Below, piece after piece: positions 17,401 to 26,724 of a stretch of DNA of 64,000 nucleotides. Where the stretch lies: assembly GCF_016698665.1 (NCBI RefSeq), contig NZ_CP068046.1, positions 2,294,001 to 2,358,000 of the forward strand, read 5' to 3'. Position 1 is the stretch's first letter; each line of letters begins with the position of its first letter. The position numbers and the translations under genes are program-made. This DNA is from Devosia rhizoryzae. GTDB lineage: Bacteria > Pseudomonadota > Alphaproteobacteria > Rhizobiales > Devosiaceae. A model generated the notes under the pieces. It was given only the letters and a program-made list of their open reading frames with translations, ran no database searches and was not told where the DNA came from.

Positions 17401-17667
17401 ATGTCGATTATCAAGAACATGCCACCTGAGGTCGCTCACGAGATGGCTGACGCGGAGCGGATGCTGATACGCACGTGGGACTTGCAGCGACGTGGCCGAA
17501 CTGCGCCGGATGCTAAGCCGGTTACATATGACCAGGCTCACCAGGCAGCGGCTGTGCTCGAAGAAGTCGTTGAGCACCTCCCCCCGGAGGAGCGCGAGGA
17601 CGTGGCCCATTTGAATAAGATCGTGAGGACCCGGCTTGAACTCCGGGCCGAGTCGGCCGTGACCTAA
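17401..17667 (+). CDS. hypothetical protein, 88 residues
   Basis: Hydrophilic, helix-rich small protein (PPEVAHEMADAERMLIRTW; EEVVEHLPPEEREDVAHLN). A GAGGTGCTGA sequence just before the ATG serves as RBS. No recognised domain. A rho-independent terminator lies about 100 bases beyond its stop, consistent with a real transcription unit. Confidence 0.5.
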   Translation: MSIIKNMPPEVAHEMADAERMLIRTWDLQRRGRTAPDAKPVTYDQAHQAAAVLEEVVEHLPPEEREDVAHLNKIVRTRLELRAESAVT

Positions 17668-17767
17668 CCTGAACTCATGTCCTTCGTGGGTAATTAACCT
17701 CGCGTTCAGTGGCTTTCGGCAAGTTAGTCAGGCGCGATAAGTACCGTGTGCGCGCACCGTAGTCAGA

Positions 17768-17800
17768 AAGCCTCAGCCATGCACAGGCTGGGGCTTTTTT
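17768..17800 (+). terminator. rho-independent terminator
   Basis: AGCCTCAGCC - loop ATGCACA - GGCTGGGGCT followed by six T. The stem is 10 bp with one G-T wobble. It would end transcription from the gene at 17401-17667. From 17801 to 18106 I see no gene. Confidence 0.8.
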
Positions 17801-18106
17801 AGAAGGACCAGCAAACGCCGAGCGCAGTGTCATTAGCTCCATCCCTCATGGAGCGGGAGCAAGGCAGTCAACGTCAGTACCGGTCGAACAGGGTGCAAAC
17901 GCGTGCGATTCCGCCCTCCAGCCTTACGTGGCAGTTCGCGAAAAATGTTCGCTCAGGATCCTGTCGGCGACATCAGCGTGGCTGAGATTCGCTCAGCAGC
18001 GTTATCGATCATCCCGAGCTTCTGAGGTGTTTCCCGGTGCGCTATGCGCAGTTTCCAGGATCAAACGGGAAAGGCTTCAGGGTCCCGGCAGCAGCGTCAG
18101 CGCTCA

Positions 18107-18493
18107 TCAAACAAGGCGAACAGGACCAGGGTAACGAGCAACGATGGCATCTGCCGTCATCAATTCGATGCCGGAAACCATGGCCTGTGCAATCAGCATA
18201 CGGTCAAATGGATCCTTGTGGATCGGGGGAAGATCCATGACCGCGGCTGCATGTTCGCTGGCAATCCCCAACTCGACATAGCCGTTCTCCAGCAGCCCAC
18301 GCCGCAACAATCGCGGCTCAACCCGGAAATCTTCACGGCCCAGGCCGCGCTTGATCGCAACCTCCCAGATGCTGGCGGCGCTGAAGACCGGGGTGATGCC
18401 GTCATCTTCGAGTACCATGCGCGTTGCAGCAGGCAAGCGATCCGGATCACCTGCCGCCCAGAGAAGAAGATGGGTGTCGAGCAGTATCTTCAT
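18107..18493 (-). CDS. vapC: PIN-domain toxin (VapC-like)
   Basis: 128-residue ribonuclease of a type II toxin-antitoxin pair. PIN-domain acidic residues are visible: D6 in MKILLDTHLLLW, E43-44 in SAASIWEVAIK, and the C-terminal D in KDPFDRMLIAQA with another in LMTAD. Such toxins cleave RNA until neutralised. The start overlaps the stop of the antitoxin gene by 4 bases (ATGA), the usual arrangement. Confidence 0.88.
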   Translation of the reverse strand: MKILLDTHLLLWAAGDPDRLPAATRMVLEDDGITPVFSAASIWEVAIKRGLGREDFRVEPRLLRRGLLENGYVELGIASEHAAAVMDLPPIHKDPFDRMLIAQAMVSGIELMTADAIVARYPGPVRLV

Positions 18494-18735
18494 TCCCGGG
18501 AGCCGAACAGCAGATCGATCTCCGCTGCTCCCATTTGATCGAAATCCTCAGGTACGCTGAACTTGTCCTTCATGAAGCCGATGCGCCGCTGCCTGTCAGC
18601 AGATGGGTGGTCAAGCGGAACAACCTTGACCATCGGCTTGCCTGCCTTCGCAATGACGAATGGCTCACCCTTGGCGGCCTGTTCGATCAAGCGGGATAAA
18701 TGAGTTTTGGCCTCGTGGATATTGACGGTCCGCAT
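18490..18735 (-). CDS. vapB: antitoxin of the Phd/YefM type
   Basis: 81 residues. The N-terminal Phd/YefM fold is recognisable (MRTVNIHEAKTHLSRLIEQAAKGEPFVIAKAGKPMVKVVPL), and the C-terminal acidic tail (PEDFDQMGAAEIDLLF) would bind the toxin. It is the first gene of the pair and would repress their promoter. From 18736 to 19332 (597 bp, up to wzz) I see no supportable gene. Confidence 0.88.
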   Translation of the reverse strand: MRTVNIHEAKTHLSRLIEQAAKGEPFVIAKAGKPMVKVVPLDHPSADRQRRIGFMKDKFSVPEDFDQMGAAEIDLLFGSRE

Positions 18736-19332
18736 CTAATACCTGTGTACTTAGTCCGGTGAACTTAGTTCATCGTCACGGCTTGGGCAAGTGCCTCATA
18801 CTACCGCACCAAGGTGTGGCCGAAGCTTTGGCTGTGCATCATCGCCATTGATCACCGAACTTTGTCGCGCCCCATCCCGCCTCTGCAGCTTGGCGCGGTC
18901 TGTTGCTACAAATGGTTGCCTCTGGGACCCTATGAGCGAGATGAAAATGCCGTTTCGCTCACAGGCGTTATCGATCATTCCTTAACTCTTTCAGGCCGTT
19001 GCTGGGTCAATTTCCTTCAGCATCGTTTTGTTGTCCTTTCGGCACTTGGATGCTGGTATGATGCTTAAGCGTTATGGAGCGCAACAGCGGCACGCGCAGG
19101 CAACTAAGTTTCCTTTTGTTCTTACCTGCTACCGAAACCGCCGGTCCAGGAGACGCGCCGCTCTGCGGCGCAGCGGCGGCGGCCACTGGTTGGATACTGG
19201 TTCTAAACCTCCGTAAATGCCAGCAACTACCGGTAAGCCGCATTCTCGGCATCGATTTAACTAGACCATCGGGCGCACGCCGCGCATATGGAGCAATATT
19301 TTCCAAAGCGTCCTTGAAGGTATGGACAGATA

Positions 19333-20193
19333 CTATTCCGCGAGCGGTTTTAGCCAGAAAGCGCTGCGAATGCGGTTCACCTTGGCAACTTGTGCAGGGT
19401 CGGCGCTCGCCTTCCGAAGGCCCTCCCGGAGGAATGCAAGGATCAGCAAGAAAAATCCAACGCCGAGAACCACTGCAAGTACCGGCAATAAAAGACCTCG
19501 CGAAGTGGCGACCGGTTCGGTCGGTGGTTGTACTACATCCTCAGGCTGCACAGTTCCATTGATTGCCAGCTCAAGACGGAAGAGTTCAGCGCGGCGATGC
19601 TCAATACTGGAAACGATCGCGACAATGGAAGCCCCGAGTTCCCCGTTACTGATCCCTATAACCTCATCTGTATTTGCTAGAATTGAATTAACCTTGGCAA
19701 GACCAGTCTCCAGCTCTTCCAGAGACGCCGAAGCTTGTTCGATCTCCCGATTGATACGATCGAGTTGAACCGAGTCGGGGACAGAGTTCGAAATCAAAGC
19801 GTCTATGATAGCACCGAGCAGCTCCTCGGCATTGAGCGGATCGTAGCCGCGCACACGAAGACGGTAGAACTCCGAATCGGCCTCTTTAGAGACTGTAAGG
19901 CTGTTCTGCAGCAACTCCCGACGCGCCTCGCTCAACGAACCAGTATAGCCAGCGAAGGAGGAGCTGTCAGCTATTGCCTTGTCGAGCACAGGAGCGGCCC
20001 GCACCAAGGCCGCTTCGCGTTCATCAATGGCAAGCAGCGCTTCGGTCTCATAAACTCTCGGGGTAGTTGTAGAGATGACCCCGAAGCTAATTACACCAGC
20101 GAGCAGTGGAACGAGGATTAACAGCAGCCAGTTTTCGGCAACTACAACAGCGATATCGAGGAGGCGAATCTCGCCGTCTACCTGGTTTTCCAC
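19333..20193 (-). CDS. wzz: chain-length determinant protein (Wzz-like)
   Basis: 286-residue polysaccharide co-polymerase. Two membrane segments bracket a periplasmic coiled region: TM1 at about 20-42 (ENWLLLILVPLLAGVISFGVI) and TM2 at about 236-258. The N-terminal Wzz motif (VDGEIRLLDIAVVVAENW) is present, and the middle part has helix/coil character. No tyrosine kinase domain follows, so it is the Wzz (O-antigen/PCP-1) type rather than Wzc. It marks the left edge of the polysaccharide locus and is transcribed away from it. Confidence 0.82.
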   Translation of the reverse strand: MENQVDGEIRLLDIAVVVAENWLLLILVPLLAGVISFGVISTTTPRVYETEALLAIDEREAALVRAAPVLDKAIADSSSFAGYTGSLSEARRELLQNSLTVSKEADSEFYRLRVRGYDPLNAEELLGAIIDALISNSVPDSVQLDRINREIEQASASLEELETGLAKVNSILANTDEVIGISNGELGASIVAIVSSIEHRRAELFRLELAINGTVQPEDVVQPPTEPVATSRGLLLPVLAVVLGVGFFLLILAFLREGLRKASADPAQVAKVNRIRSAFWLKPLAE

Positions 20194-21188
20194 AAGGGTC
20201 TCCGCAAATGCATGGTGAGAAGTCCTACGCTAACAATCGGCTAGCCTTAGCCTCTCTAGTCCTAATAAGGGCCACCACCCGCCTTTCGTTGGCATGGCAC
20301 GTCGCGTGGGCGAAGCTGTGCTTCTTTCTATTCACTCGTGCACATGTTCGAGCAAAATGGCCGAAAGTGCGGCAGTCCGCGCACATCCCCGAGCGAGGGG
20401 CGGCAAGTTCGTTAGTCCCCCTCTTGCGCACGTTCCCAAGAAACGCCCGCCATGTTCCGGTCACCCTTCGCGTACCTTATTCAAGCTCGCGCGACACGCA
20501 AGCCCTTACCCGGGGTGCCCGCCACTCGAGGAGTATCGCCGATCGGCCCTCCACAAAGAACTACTTCCAGCGATCCGGGTGTCTACACACTGGCTGATCG
20601 GTTCTGAGGAAGTCCCGGCCAAAACGAGCACGATTGCCAACAGTGAGGCCGGAACGCTTAGACATATGGTACACCAGCGCCCGCAGCGTCCCGAACTCGT
20701 CGTCGGCGCCGCCCGCCCTCGATACCGCCACACCGTCACTCCCGACCGGCGGGGATTCTGACCAATGCTATAAGTCTGCCCGCCGCAGTGGGTTCGTAAT
20801 TGATCCTAGCTGGCTGCGACCCCGACGGGTCCCGCTAGACCGGAACTTGCAAGAAGCGGGAGCAGATAGAGTCAGTTCAGGAACACGCTATGGTCAGATT
20901 CAAAATTGAATAGGAAAGCTGCCAATAAATAGGAAAGCTGCCAATTATGGCCCGGCTCATGAACCGTGTCATCGCCATGTTGCGTCTACCTGGCTATCTC
21001 ACAGAGCCGACGTGGATCCAATCGTGTGACCCTAACACAGCATTTAACATAATGATGAGACTTATCACCAGCTTTTCGACATTCATTAAAGTCGGTTTGT
21101 ACGCACAGGCAGCGGACGTAGGCCTTCCATATTCGGAACGGATTGATGCATAAGTTCACTTGACCATACTTGACCGTCAAAGCGTTTC
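20194..21188. other. intergenic region, about 1 kb, between wzz and the dehydratase gene
   Basis: No supportable coding sequence. It separates two divergent polysaccharide units (wzz on the minus strand, the dehydratase on the plus strand) and so should hold both promoters. It contains the short tandem repeat at 20909-20945. Confidence 0.5.
20909..20945 (+). repeat. two tandem copies of an 18-base direct repeat
   Basis: AATAGGAAAGCTGCCAAT occurs at 20909-20926 and 20928-20945 (period 19). It sits about 245 bases upstream of the dehydratase start. Replication slippage or a regulatory repeat are both possible. Confidence 0.7.
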
Positions 21189-23126
21189 GTGGAACGGCAA
21201 CTGCACCGTTCCATCGCTGATTTCTGGCTGGTCCCTATGCTCTCTGCCTTACGCAAGCGTGTCCTGTCCCTGCCGCGCACGTGGAAACGAGTCATCCTCG
21301 TCGGTTTTGACTTCGCTGCCTTGGCGTTTGTTCTTTGGGCCGCCTTCTCGCTCAGGTATGATCGTTGGGAGCTGCCGAATTCCATCGATGAGTGGGCGAT
21401 CGTCTTCTCGGCCCCACTAGTCGCTGTTCCAGTTTTCGTGCGCATGGGCCTCTACCGTGCCGTGGTGCGGTATCTCCCGGAGCGCGCGATCTGGACAATC
21501 GTGCAGGCAATGGCTTTAGCCGCTATTCTATGGGTGCTGCTGGCATTTCTCACGGCAATGACTGGCCGTGGATTTGTTCCACGGTCTGTTCCGATCGTCT
21601 ATTGGGCTTTTGGAACGCTGGGCATTACGGGTAGTCGCCTTGCCGCCAAATGGCTCTTTTGGCCGTCCAGCCGAAAAGCTCTGCTCCAGCGTCCTGTGGT
21701 CGTTATTTATGGCGCGGGAGAGGCGGGAAGCCAGCTGGCAAGCTCCCTGAGGAACAGTCATTTTATCGCCGGGTTCCTTGATGATGATCAGACCTTGCAT
21801 CGCCGCGAAGTGGTCGGAATCAAGGTGTTCGCGCCTTCACACCTACCAAGTCTCGTGCGCGATTTCGGCGTCAAGCAAGTGATCTTGTCAATTCCCTCCC
21901 TTTCCCTAACGCGTAGAAAAGAAATCGTTCACGAAGTCAGCCACCACGGCGTAAAAGTCGAGTCCTTGCCTGCCATAACGGATCTCGTCACCGGAAAATA
22001 TCTCGTCAGCCAAATCCGTGAAATCGAGATAGACGAACTCCTGGGGAGATCTTCTATACCGCCCGATCCCGATCTCATCCGCGAGATGATCGTCGGGCGA
22101 ATCATCATGGTGACGGGCGCAGGTGGTTCGATTGGATCCGAGTTGTGCAGAAAGATCGCACAGTGGCGACCGCAAAAGCTGGTGCTTTTCGAGGCGAACG
22201 AGTTCGCCCTCTACAATATCGAGATGGAGCTAGCGGCGGCAAAGGACGTCTCGGCAGTACCGGTGCTTGGCTCAGTCACCAATGCGCAGCGGGTTATTGG
22301 TGCTATCAAGGAGCATGGCGTTCAGGTCGTTTTTCACGCGGCGGCCCATAAGCATGTTCCCTTGGTGGAGGCCAACGCATTAGAGGGCATTTATAACAAT
22401 GTGTTCGGCACCAAAATTGTCGCTGATGCGGCGTTCGAGCACGGGGTGAAGGACTTCGTGTTAATTTCAACCGATAAGGCTGTCCGCCCCACCAACGTGA
22501 TGGGTGCGACTAAACGGTGGGCTGAGCTAATCGTGCGCGAAAAGGCTGCTCAGGCTGTGGAGCAGCAGTCGAAACAGCGCTTCTGCGCCGTACGGTTTGG
22601 TAATGTTCTTGGTTCGAATGGTTCTGTCGTTCCTCTGTTCAAGAAGCAGATCGCGATGGGTGGACCGCTTACCCTGACCGACCGAGCGATGACGCGCTAT
22701 TTCATGTCGATTCAGGAGGCCGCTGAATTGATCGTCCAAGCTGGCGCATTGTCGGGAGGCGGAGATGTGTTCCTACTCGATATGGGTGAGCCGATCCTCA
22801 TATCGGAATTAGCGGAGAATATGGTGAGGCTAGCTGGCCTGACCGTGCGGTCAGAAGACAACCCTAAGGGGGACATTGAAATCGTAGCCGTCGGCAAGCG
22901 GCCCGGAGAAAAGATGTTTGAGGAACTGTTCTATGACTCAAGCAGCGCGGTGCCCACCCGTCATTTGAAGATTCTGCGCGGTGTTGGACAGCTAGCACAA
23001 CCTGTTAAGTTAGGGCCTCGCCTTGACGAACTCCGCATAGCGCTTTCAATCGAGGACGAGAAAGCAGCACGCGCTCTTCTTTTCAGCCTCATAGCGGATC
23101 GCGAAGCGGGCGAGATGTCGCACTAA
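21189..23126 (+). CDS. nucleotide-sugar 4,6-dehydratase, membrane-bound (FlaA1/WbpM/WreV-like)
   Basis: 645 residues. Four N-terminal membrane segments (about 35-150) precede a Rossmann-like CoA-binding-type domain (VVVIYGAGEAGSQLASSL) and a C-terminal SDR catalytic domain starting at IIMVTGAGGSIGSELCRKI. The active-site region LISTDKAVRPTNVMGATKRWAE has the modified Thr/Asp/Lys-Met-Lys arrangement of this family. The expected reaction is UDP-GlcNAc to UDP-4-keto-6-deoxy-HexNAc. It is directly followed, with no gap, by a fused ketoreductase-phosphosugar transferase, so together they probably make and attach the first sugar (QuiNAc or FucNAc). Confidence 0.88.
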   Translation: MERQLHRSIADFWLVPMLSALRKRVLSLPRTWKRVILVGFDFAALAFVLWAAFSLRYDRWELPNSIDEWAIVFSAPLVAVPVFVRMGLYRAVVRYLPERAIWTIVQAMALAAILWVLLAFLTAMTGRGFVPRSVPIVYWAFGTLGITGSRLAAKWLFWPSSRKALLQRPVVVIYGAGEAGSQLASSLRNSHFIAGFLDDDQTLHRREVVGIKVFAPSHLPSLVRDFGVKQVILSIPSLSLTRRKEIVHEVSHHGVKVESLPAITDLVTGKYLVSQIREIEIDELLGRSSIPPDPDLIREMIVGRIIMVTGAGGSIGSELCRKIAQWRPQKLVLFEANEFALYNIEMELAAAKDVSAVPVLGSVTNAQRVIGAIKEHGVQVVFHAAAHKHVPLVEANALEGIYNNVFGTKIVADAAFEHGVKDFVLISTDKAVRPTNVMGATKRWAELIVREKAAQAVEQQSKQRFCAVRFGNVLGSNGSVVPLFKKQIAMGGPLTLTDRAMTRYFMSIQEAAELIVQAGALSGGGDVFLLDMGEPILISELAENMVRLAGLTVRSEDNPKGDIEIVAVGKRPGEKMFEELFYDSSSAVPTRHLKILRGVGQLAQPVKLGPRLDELRIALSIEDEKAARALLFSLIADREAGEMSH

Positions 23127-24359
23127 ATGGATTCATCGGATCGAAACGCAAAACCAGTAATAATGGTTACCGGAGCCACCGGCAGATTGGGACAACAGCT
23201 AGTGCCTCACCTTGAGTCACGGGGTGCGCTGGTCATTGTGGTAGGCCGAAACGTCGCGAAGTTGCGGAGCATTTTTCCGGGCCGTAGAGCTTGCACATAC
23301 GAGGAATTGCAATCATCAGCTACAGGCGCCCACCTCGTTGTTCATCTCGCCGTTCTCAACAATGATGTGGATGCGCCCCTCTCCGAATTCGAACGCATAA
23401 ATGTCGGTTTGGCGATGCAGGTGGCCGAAGCCGCTAAGAGCGCTCAGGTGGGCCGAATGATAAACGTCTCCAGCACACACGCGCTGGATGAGAAGAACCA
23501 ATCCAAGTATGCTCGGACTAAGCGCGAAGCAGTCGAGAAACTCGGACGCATACCAAGCCTTGCAGTAACCAATTTCTTTTTACCCGCGGTGATCAGCAGC
23601 GAACTAAGCGGGAAACTCTCAGCGTTGAACAACCTCCCCCCTGGCCTGAGGTTGCATGCTCTCATGGCCGTCTCGGCCTTGAAGCCGACGGTTCGTGTGG
23701 CTACGATAGCAGACCAGGTACTAAGTATATTGTCGTTCGAGGACCCTGACGATCGCATCGTGAGCGAGGGGCAACAGCGAAACCCCTATTATCATCTCGG
23801 CAAACGAGTGATTGACTTAACATTTGCAGTCGGAGTTTTGGTTTGCTTGTGGTGGTTACTCGTCGCCTTGTGGGTAGCGATCGCCCTGCAGTCCAAGGGA
23901 CCGGCAATCTTTGCTCAAGTGCGTGTCGGGCGAGGAGGCAGAATGTTCACCTGCTATAAGTTTCGGACAATGCATCAGGGCACGCCTAACGTAGGGACGC
24001 ATGATGCCCCCCAAAACGCCGTTACCCCTATCGGCCGCTTCCTGAGGTCATCAAAGCTGGATGAGCTACCTCAGATCTTCAATATCCTATTGAATCAGGT
24101 GAGCCTGATTGGTCCACGGCCCTGCTTGCCGTCGCAAACCGTGCTTATAGCAGAGCGTGCGCGTCGTGGTGTTCTGGAGGTCAAGCCCGGCATCAGCGGA
24201 TACTCGCAGGTTCAAGGAGTTGACATGAGCGAGCCAGAGCGGCTCGCCATTTGGGATGAAAAGTACCTCCGGCTTCAGTCTCTACTCCTGGACATCAACA
24301 TCATCCTTTCCACGGCCCGCGGCGGCGGCCAAGGAGACCGGACGAAGAAGCATTCGTAA
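23127..24359 (+). CDS. fusion: SDR ketoreductase + monotopic phosphoglycosyltransferase
   Basis: 410 residues with two domains. Residues about 10-210 are an NAD(P)-dependent SDR: GATGRLG (16-22), Ser115/116 in NVSST, and Y128xxxK132. Residues about 222-405 are a bacterial sugar transferase (WbaP/PglC/WreU type): a membrane helix at about 229-254, CYKFRTM, catalytic Asp312-Glu313 in KLDELPQ, and GPRP at 329-332. The start follows the dehydratase stop directly. In Rhizobium the reductase (WreQ-like) and initiating transferase (WreU-like) are separate proteins; here they appear joined. Expected role: reduce the 4-keto sugar and transfer its 1-phosphate to undecaprenyl phosphate. That role is inferred. 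Confidence 0.85.
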   Translation: MDSSDRNAKPVIMVTGATGRLGQQLVPHLESRGALVIVVGRNVAKLRSIFPGRRACTYEELQSSATGAHLVVHLAVLNNDVDAPLSEFERINVGLAMQVAEAAKSAQVGRMINVSSTHALDEKNQSKYARTKREAVEKLGRIPSLAVTNFFLPAVISSELSGKLSALNNLPPGLRLHALMAVSALKPTVRVATIADQVLSILSFEDPDDRIVSEGQQRNPYYHLGKRVIDLTFAVGVLVCLWWLLVALWVAIALQSKGPAIFAQVRVGRGGRMFTCYKFRTMHQGTPNVGTHDAPQNAVTPIGRFLRSSKLDELPQIFNILLNQVSLIGPRPCLPSQTVLIAERARRGVLEVKPGISGYSQVQGVDMSEPERLAIWDEKYLRLQSLLLDINIILSTARGGGQGDRTKKHS

Positions 24360-24408
24360 TGGGAATGCTGACCACTCTGCATCTAGCTGGTGACGTTGCC
24401 CCCAACTT

Positions 24409-25338
24409 CTATCCAGCGTGATGAAGACTCTGGCGATTGTCATGGCCGATCTGGCCGGGGTGAGCGACGGGTGCTGCCGCGGAGCCTGCAATTGAGCGCA
24501 GCGGTAGGTCCCGGCGCGGGTTGAAGGTGTTGGTGTACTCGTTTGGGGTCATCCAACTGAGCCGCGAGTGAGGTCGGTTGAGGTTGTAGTCCGTGCGCCA
24601 GCCTGCAACCGCAGCCCTGGCATAGGAGAGCGAGGGGAAGAGCGTCTCGTTCAGGAGTTCGTCCCTGAGCCGACCATTGAAGCTTTCGATGAAGGCGTTC
24701 TGCATAGGCTTGCCGGGCGCGATATAGTGCCAGTCAATGTGGTTGCGATCCGCAAAGCCCAGGATCGCGTTGGAGGTGAACTCCGTCCCATTATCGCTGA
24801 CGATCATCTTTGGCCGGCCACGGCTAGTGATGAGCGTCTCCAGTTCGCGGGCGACCCTGAGCCCCGACAGAGATGTGTCCACCACCAAGGCGAGGCACTC
24901 GCGGGTGCAGTCATCAACCACGGTCAGCACCCGGAAGCGCCGGCCGTCGGTAAGCTGATCGGAGACGAAGTCGAGGGACCAGCGCTCGTTTGGCGCCACC
25001 GATATCAGTATGGGCGATCTGGTGCCCATGGCACGTTTACGGCCACCGCGGCGACGAACTGTCAGCTTCTCCTCGCGATAAATGCGGAAGAGCCGCTTGT
25101 GGTTGACCTCATAGCCTTCCCGCCGGAGCAACACATGCAGCCGTCGATAGCCGAACCTGCGACGCTCATGAGCGATAGCCTTCATCCGCTCGCGCAACGC
25201 CACATCATCGGTGCGAAGCGCTTGGTAGCGCATCGTCATCCGGCAACACCCCAGCACTCGGCACGCCCGCCGTTCGCTCATTCCATACTTGCTCTGGAGA
25301 TGAGCGACAGCCTCCCGCTCCACGGCGGGCGCTACCAT
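24409..25338 (-). CDS. IS3-family transposase orfB
   Basis: 309 residues. An HTH_21-like N-terminal region ([34 protein letters not shown]) is followed by an rve integrase core with DDE residues in [20 protein letters not shown] and [14 protein letters not shown]. The ATG at 25338 overlaps the A-run used by these elements to join orfA and orfB. The gene seems intact, but orfA is damaged, so activity is unlikely. Confidence 0.85.
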   Translation of the reverse strand: MVAPAVEREAVAHLQSKYGMSERRACRVLGCCRMTMRYQALRTDDVALRERMKAIAHERRRFGYRRLHVLLRREGYEVNHKRLFRIYREEKLTVRRRGGRKRAMGTRSPILISVAPNERWSLDFVSDQLTDGRRFRVLTVVDDCTRECLALVVDTSLSGLRVARELETLITSRGRPKMIVSDNGTEFTSNAILGFADRNHIDWHYIAPGKPMQNAFIESFNGRLRDELLNETLFPSLSYARAAVAGWRTDYNLNRPHSRLSWMTPNEYTNTFNPRRDLPLRSIAGSAAAPVAHPGQIGHDNRQSLHHAG

Positions 25339-25538
25339 TTTTTCCTAGAAGATCTTTCAAGGCGGGATTGTCGAGCATGCTGTCGGCCAGCAGCTTCTTG
25401 AGGCGCGTGTTCTCGTCCTCAAGGGCCTTCAGCCTTTTGGCCTCGCTGACGTCCATCCCGCCATACTTAGCCTTCCACTTGTAAATGCTGGCGCTGCTTA
25501 CGCCATGCTTGCGGCACAGATTGAATAGCCCCGCGTTC
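25205..25538 (-). pseudogene. IS3-family transposase orfA, truncated and frameshifted
   Basis: The frame reads LCRKHGVSSASIYKWKAKYGG, then MDVSEAKRLKALEDENTRLKKLLAD and DLLG, the HTH_8/coiled-coil orfA of IS407-like elements. The N-terminus is cut at 25538 by the neighbouring IS. At the orfA/orfB junction only six A remain; with seven the frame would end in KKW-stop as usual, whereas here it reads on. I take this as a one-base deletion. Confidence 0.65.
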
Positions 25539-25554
25539 TGTAGACACCTTCGGG

Positions 25555-26415
25555 TTAGGTTTGGTGTCGTCGTTCGAACTCGACGGGCGATAGCATTCCG
25601 TTGCGGACGTGCTTGCGGGTCGGGTTGTAGAACATCTCGATGTAATCGAACACATCCTGCCTGGCTTCGTCCCGAGTTCGATAGGTCCGTCGCCTGATCC
25701 GCTCGCGCTTGAGCAAGTTGAAGAAGCTTTCGACCACGGCGTTGTCGTGGCAGTTGCCGCGCCGGCTCATGGAGTGAACCAGATTGTGGTGCCGCAGGAA
25801 GCTGGCCCAGTCCATGCTGGTGAACTGGGAGCCCTGGTCAGAGTGGACCAGCACCGTGTTCTGCGGCTTGCGGCGCCAGACCGCCATGTGAAGAGCCTGC
25901 AGAACGACCTCGCTGGTCTGCCGGCTCTGCAGTGACCAACCGATGACACGACGCGAGAACAGGTCAATGACCACGGCAAGATAGGCAAAGCCCTCCATGG
26001 TTTTGATATAAGTGATATCGGTCACCCAGGCGGTGTCCGGCGCATCGACGTCGAACTGCCGGGCCAGGGTGTTGTCGACCACCACCGATGGCTTGCCGCC
26101 ATAGCTGCCAGGCCGGCGCCGGTAGCCGATCTGGGCCTTGATCCCGGCCAGCCTAGTTAATCGGGCAATACGGTTGGCACAACTGGTCTCGCCCTGGTCC
26201 AGCAGATCGTCATGCAGCTTGCGGTAGCCATAGACCTTGCCGCTCTGCTTCCAGGCTTCCTCGATCAGCCGCGTCTGGCGGATGTCTTGCTGGGCCCGTT
26301 TGCTCAATGGGTTCTTGAGCCACGCATAAAAGCCGCTGGGATGGATGCGCAGGCACCGACACATGGTGCGCACCGAAAACTGCTCGCGATGCTCGGCGAC
26401 AAACGCGTACCTCAC
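25555..26415 (-). CDS. IS3-family transposase orfB
   Basis: 286 residues beginning at a GTG that overlaps the stop of orfA. An HTH_21 region (MCRCLRIHPSGFYAWLKNPLS, VYGYRKLHDDLLDQG) and an rve core are present with DDE residues in AWVTDITYI, LVHSDQGSQFT and NAVVESFFNLLKRE. It is normally produced as an OrfAB fusion by -1 frameshifting at 26445-26451. Confidence 0.92.
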   Translation of the reverse strand: MRYAFVAEHREQFSVRTMCRCLRIHPSGFYAWLKNPLSKRAQQDIRQTRLIEEAWKQSGKVYGYRKLHDDLLDQGETSCANRIARLTRLAGIKAQIGYRRRPGSYGGKPSVVVDNTLARQFDVDAPDTAWVTDITYIKTMEGFAYLAVVIDLFSRRVIGWSLQSRQTSEVVLQALHMAVWRRKPQNTVLVHSDQGSQFTSMDWASFLRHHNLVHSMSRRGNCHDNAVVESFFNLLKRERIRRRTYRTRDEARQDVFDYIEMFYNPTRKHVRNGMLSPVEFERRHQT

Positions 26416-26681
26416 TTTGCATCCTTGGCGAAGTACGCGGCCGCTTTTTTTGGGATGTCGCGCTCCTCGGTGACCCGCACCAGTTCGCGCTTGAGCCGCC
26501 GGATCTCCTCGGACTGTTCATCGCCCTTGTTGATCGCCCCGGCATACTTCTTCCGCCACCCGTGAAGCGAATGCGCACTCACGCCAAGACGCTGCGATAC
26601 CTCCGCCACGGGATAGCCCCGCTCGGTGATCTGACGCACCGCGTCGCGCTTGAACTCATCTGTAAAACTGGCTTTGCCCAT
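26412..26681 (-). CDS. IS3-family transposase orfA
   Basis: 89 residues: a helix-turn-helix (FTDEFKRDAVRQITERGYPVAEVSQRLGVSAHSLHGW, quoted in part as RLGVSAHSLHGW) and a leucine-zipper-like tail (EEIRRLKRELVRVTEERD). Its stop overlaps the orfB start. It ends in KKAAAYFAKDAK, a common orfA ending. Confidence 0.92.
   Translation of the reverse strand: MGKASFTDEFKRDAVRQITERGYPVAEVSQRLGVSAHSLHGWRKKYAGAINKGDEQSEEIRRLKRELVRVTEERDIPKKAAAYFAKDAK
26445..26451 (-). promoter_or_regulatory. programmed -1 frameshift site of the IS3 element
   Basis: Seven A followed by G on the minus strand, near the 3' end of orfA. A -1 slip here reads through ...KKSGRV... into the orfB frame without meeting a stop, giving the OrfAB transposase. 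Confidence 0.7.
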
Positions 26682-26724
26682 AAAGGCCTCCTTGCCTCAA
26701 AATTAGGAAGGAAGGCGTCTACAA

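Larger units (their letters stand above)
24391..25538 (-). mobile_element. IS3-family element (IS407-like), 5' end of orfA lost
   Basis: From a terminus-like TGACGTTGCCCCCAACTT at 24391 to 25538, where it is cut by the next IS. It carries orfB (24409-25338) and most of orfA. The end carrying the orfA start and its inverted repeat is missing. No target-site duplication can be assigned. Confidence 0.75.
25539..26724 (-). mobile_element. complete IS3-family element (1186 bp)
   Basis: Both ends carry imperfect inverted repeats starting TGTAGACACCTTC (25539, plus strand) and TGTAGACGCCTTCC (26724, minus strand). orfA (26412-26681) and orfB (25555-26415) are intact. No target-site duplication is present (left flank ...TTC, right flank AAT...), and the left side directly adjoins a truncated IS407-like copy, which suggests a deletion after insertion. 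Confidence 0.88.

Noticed and set aside
17985..18985. Short similarity near 17990 and 18954 (CGTTATCGATCAT shared)
   Set aside because: About 25 bases only, no gene or IS end around it.
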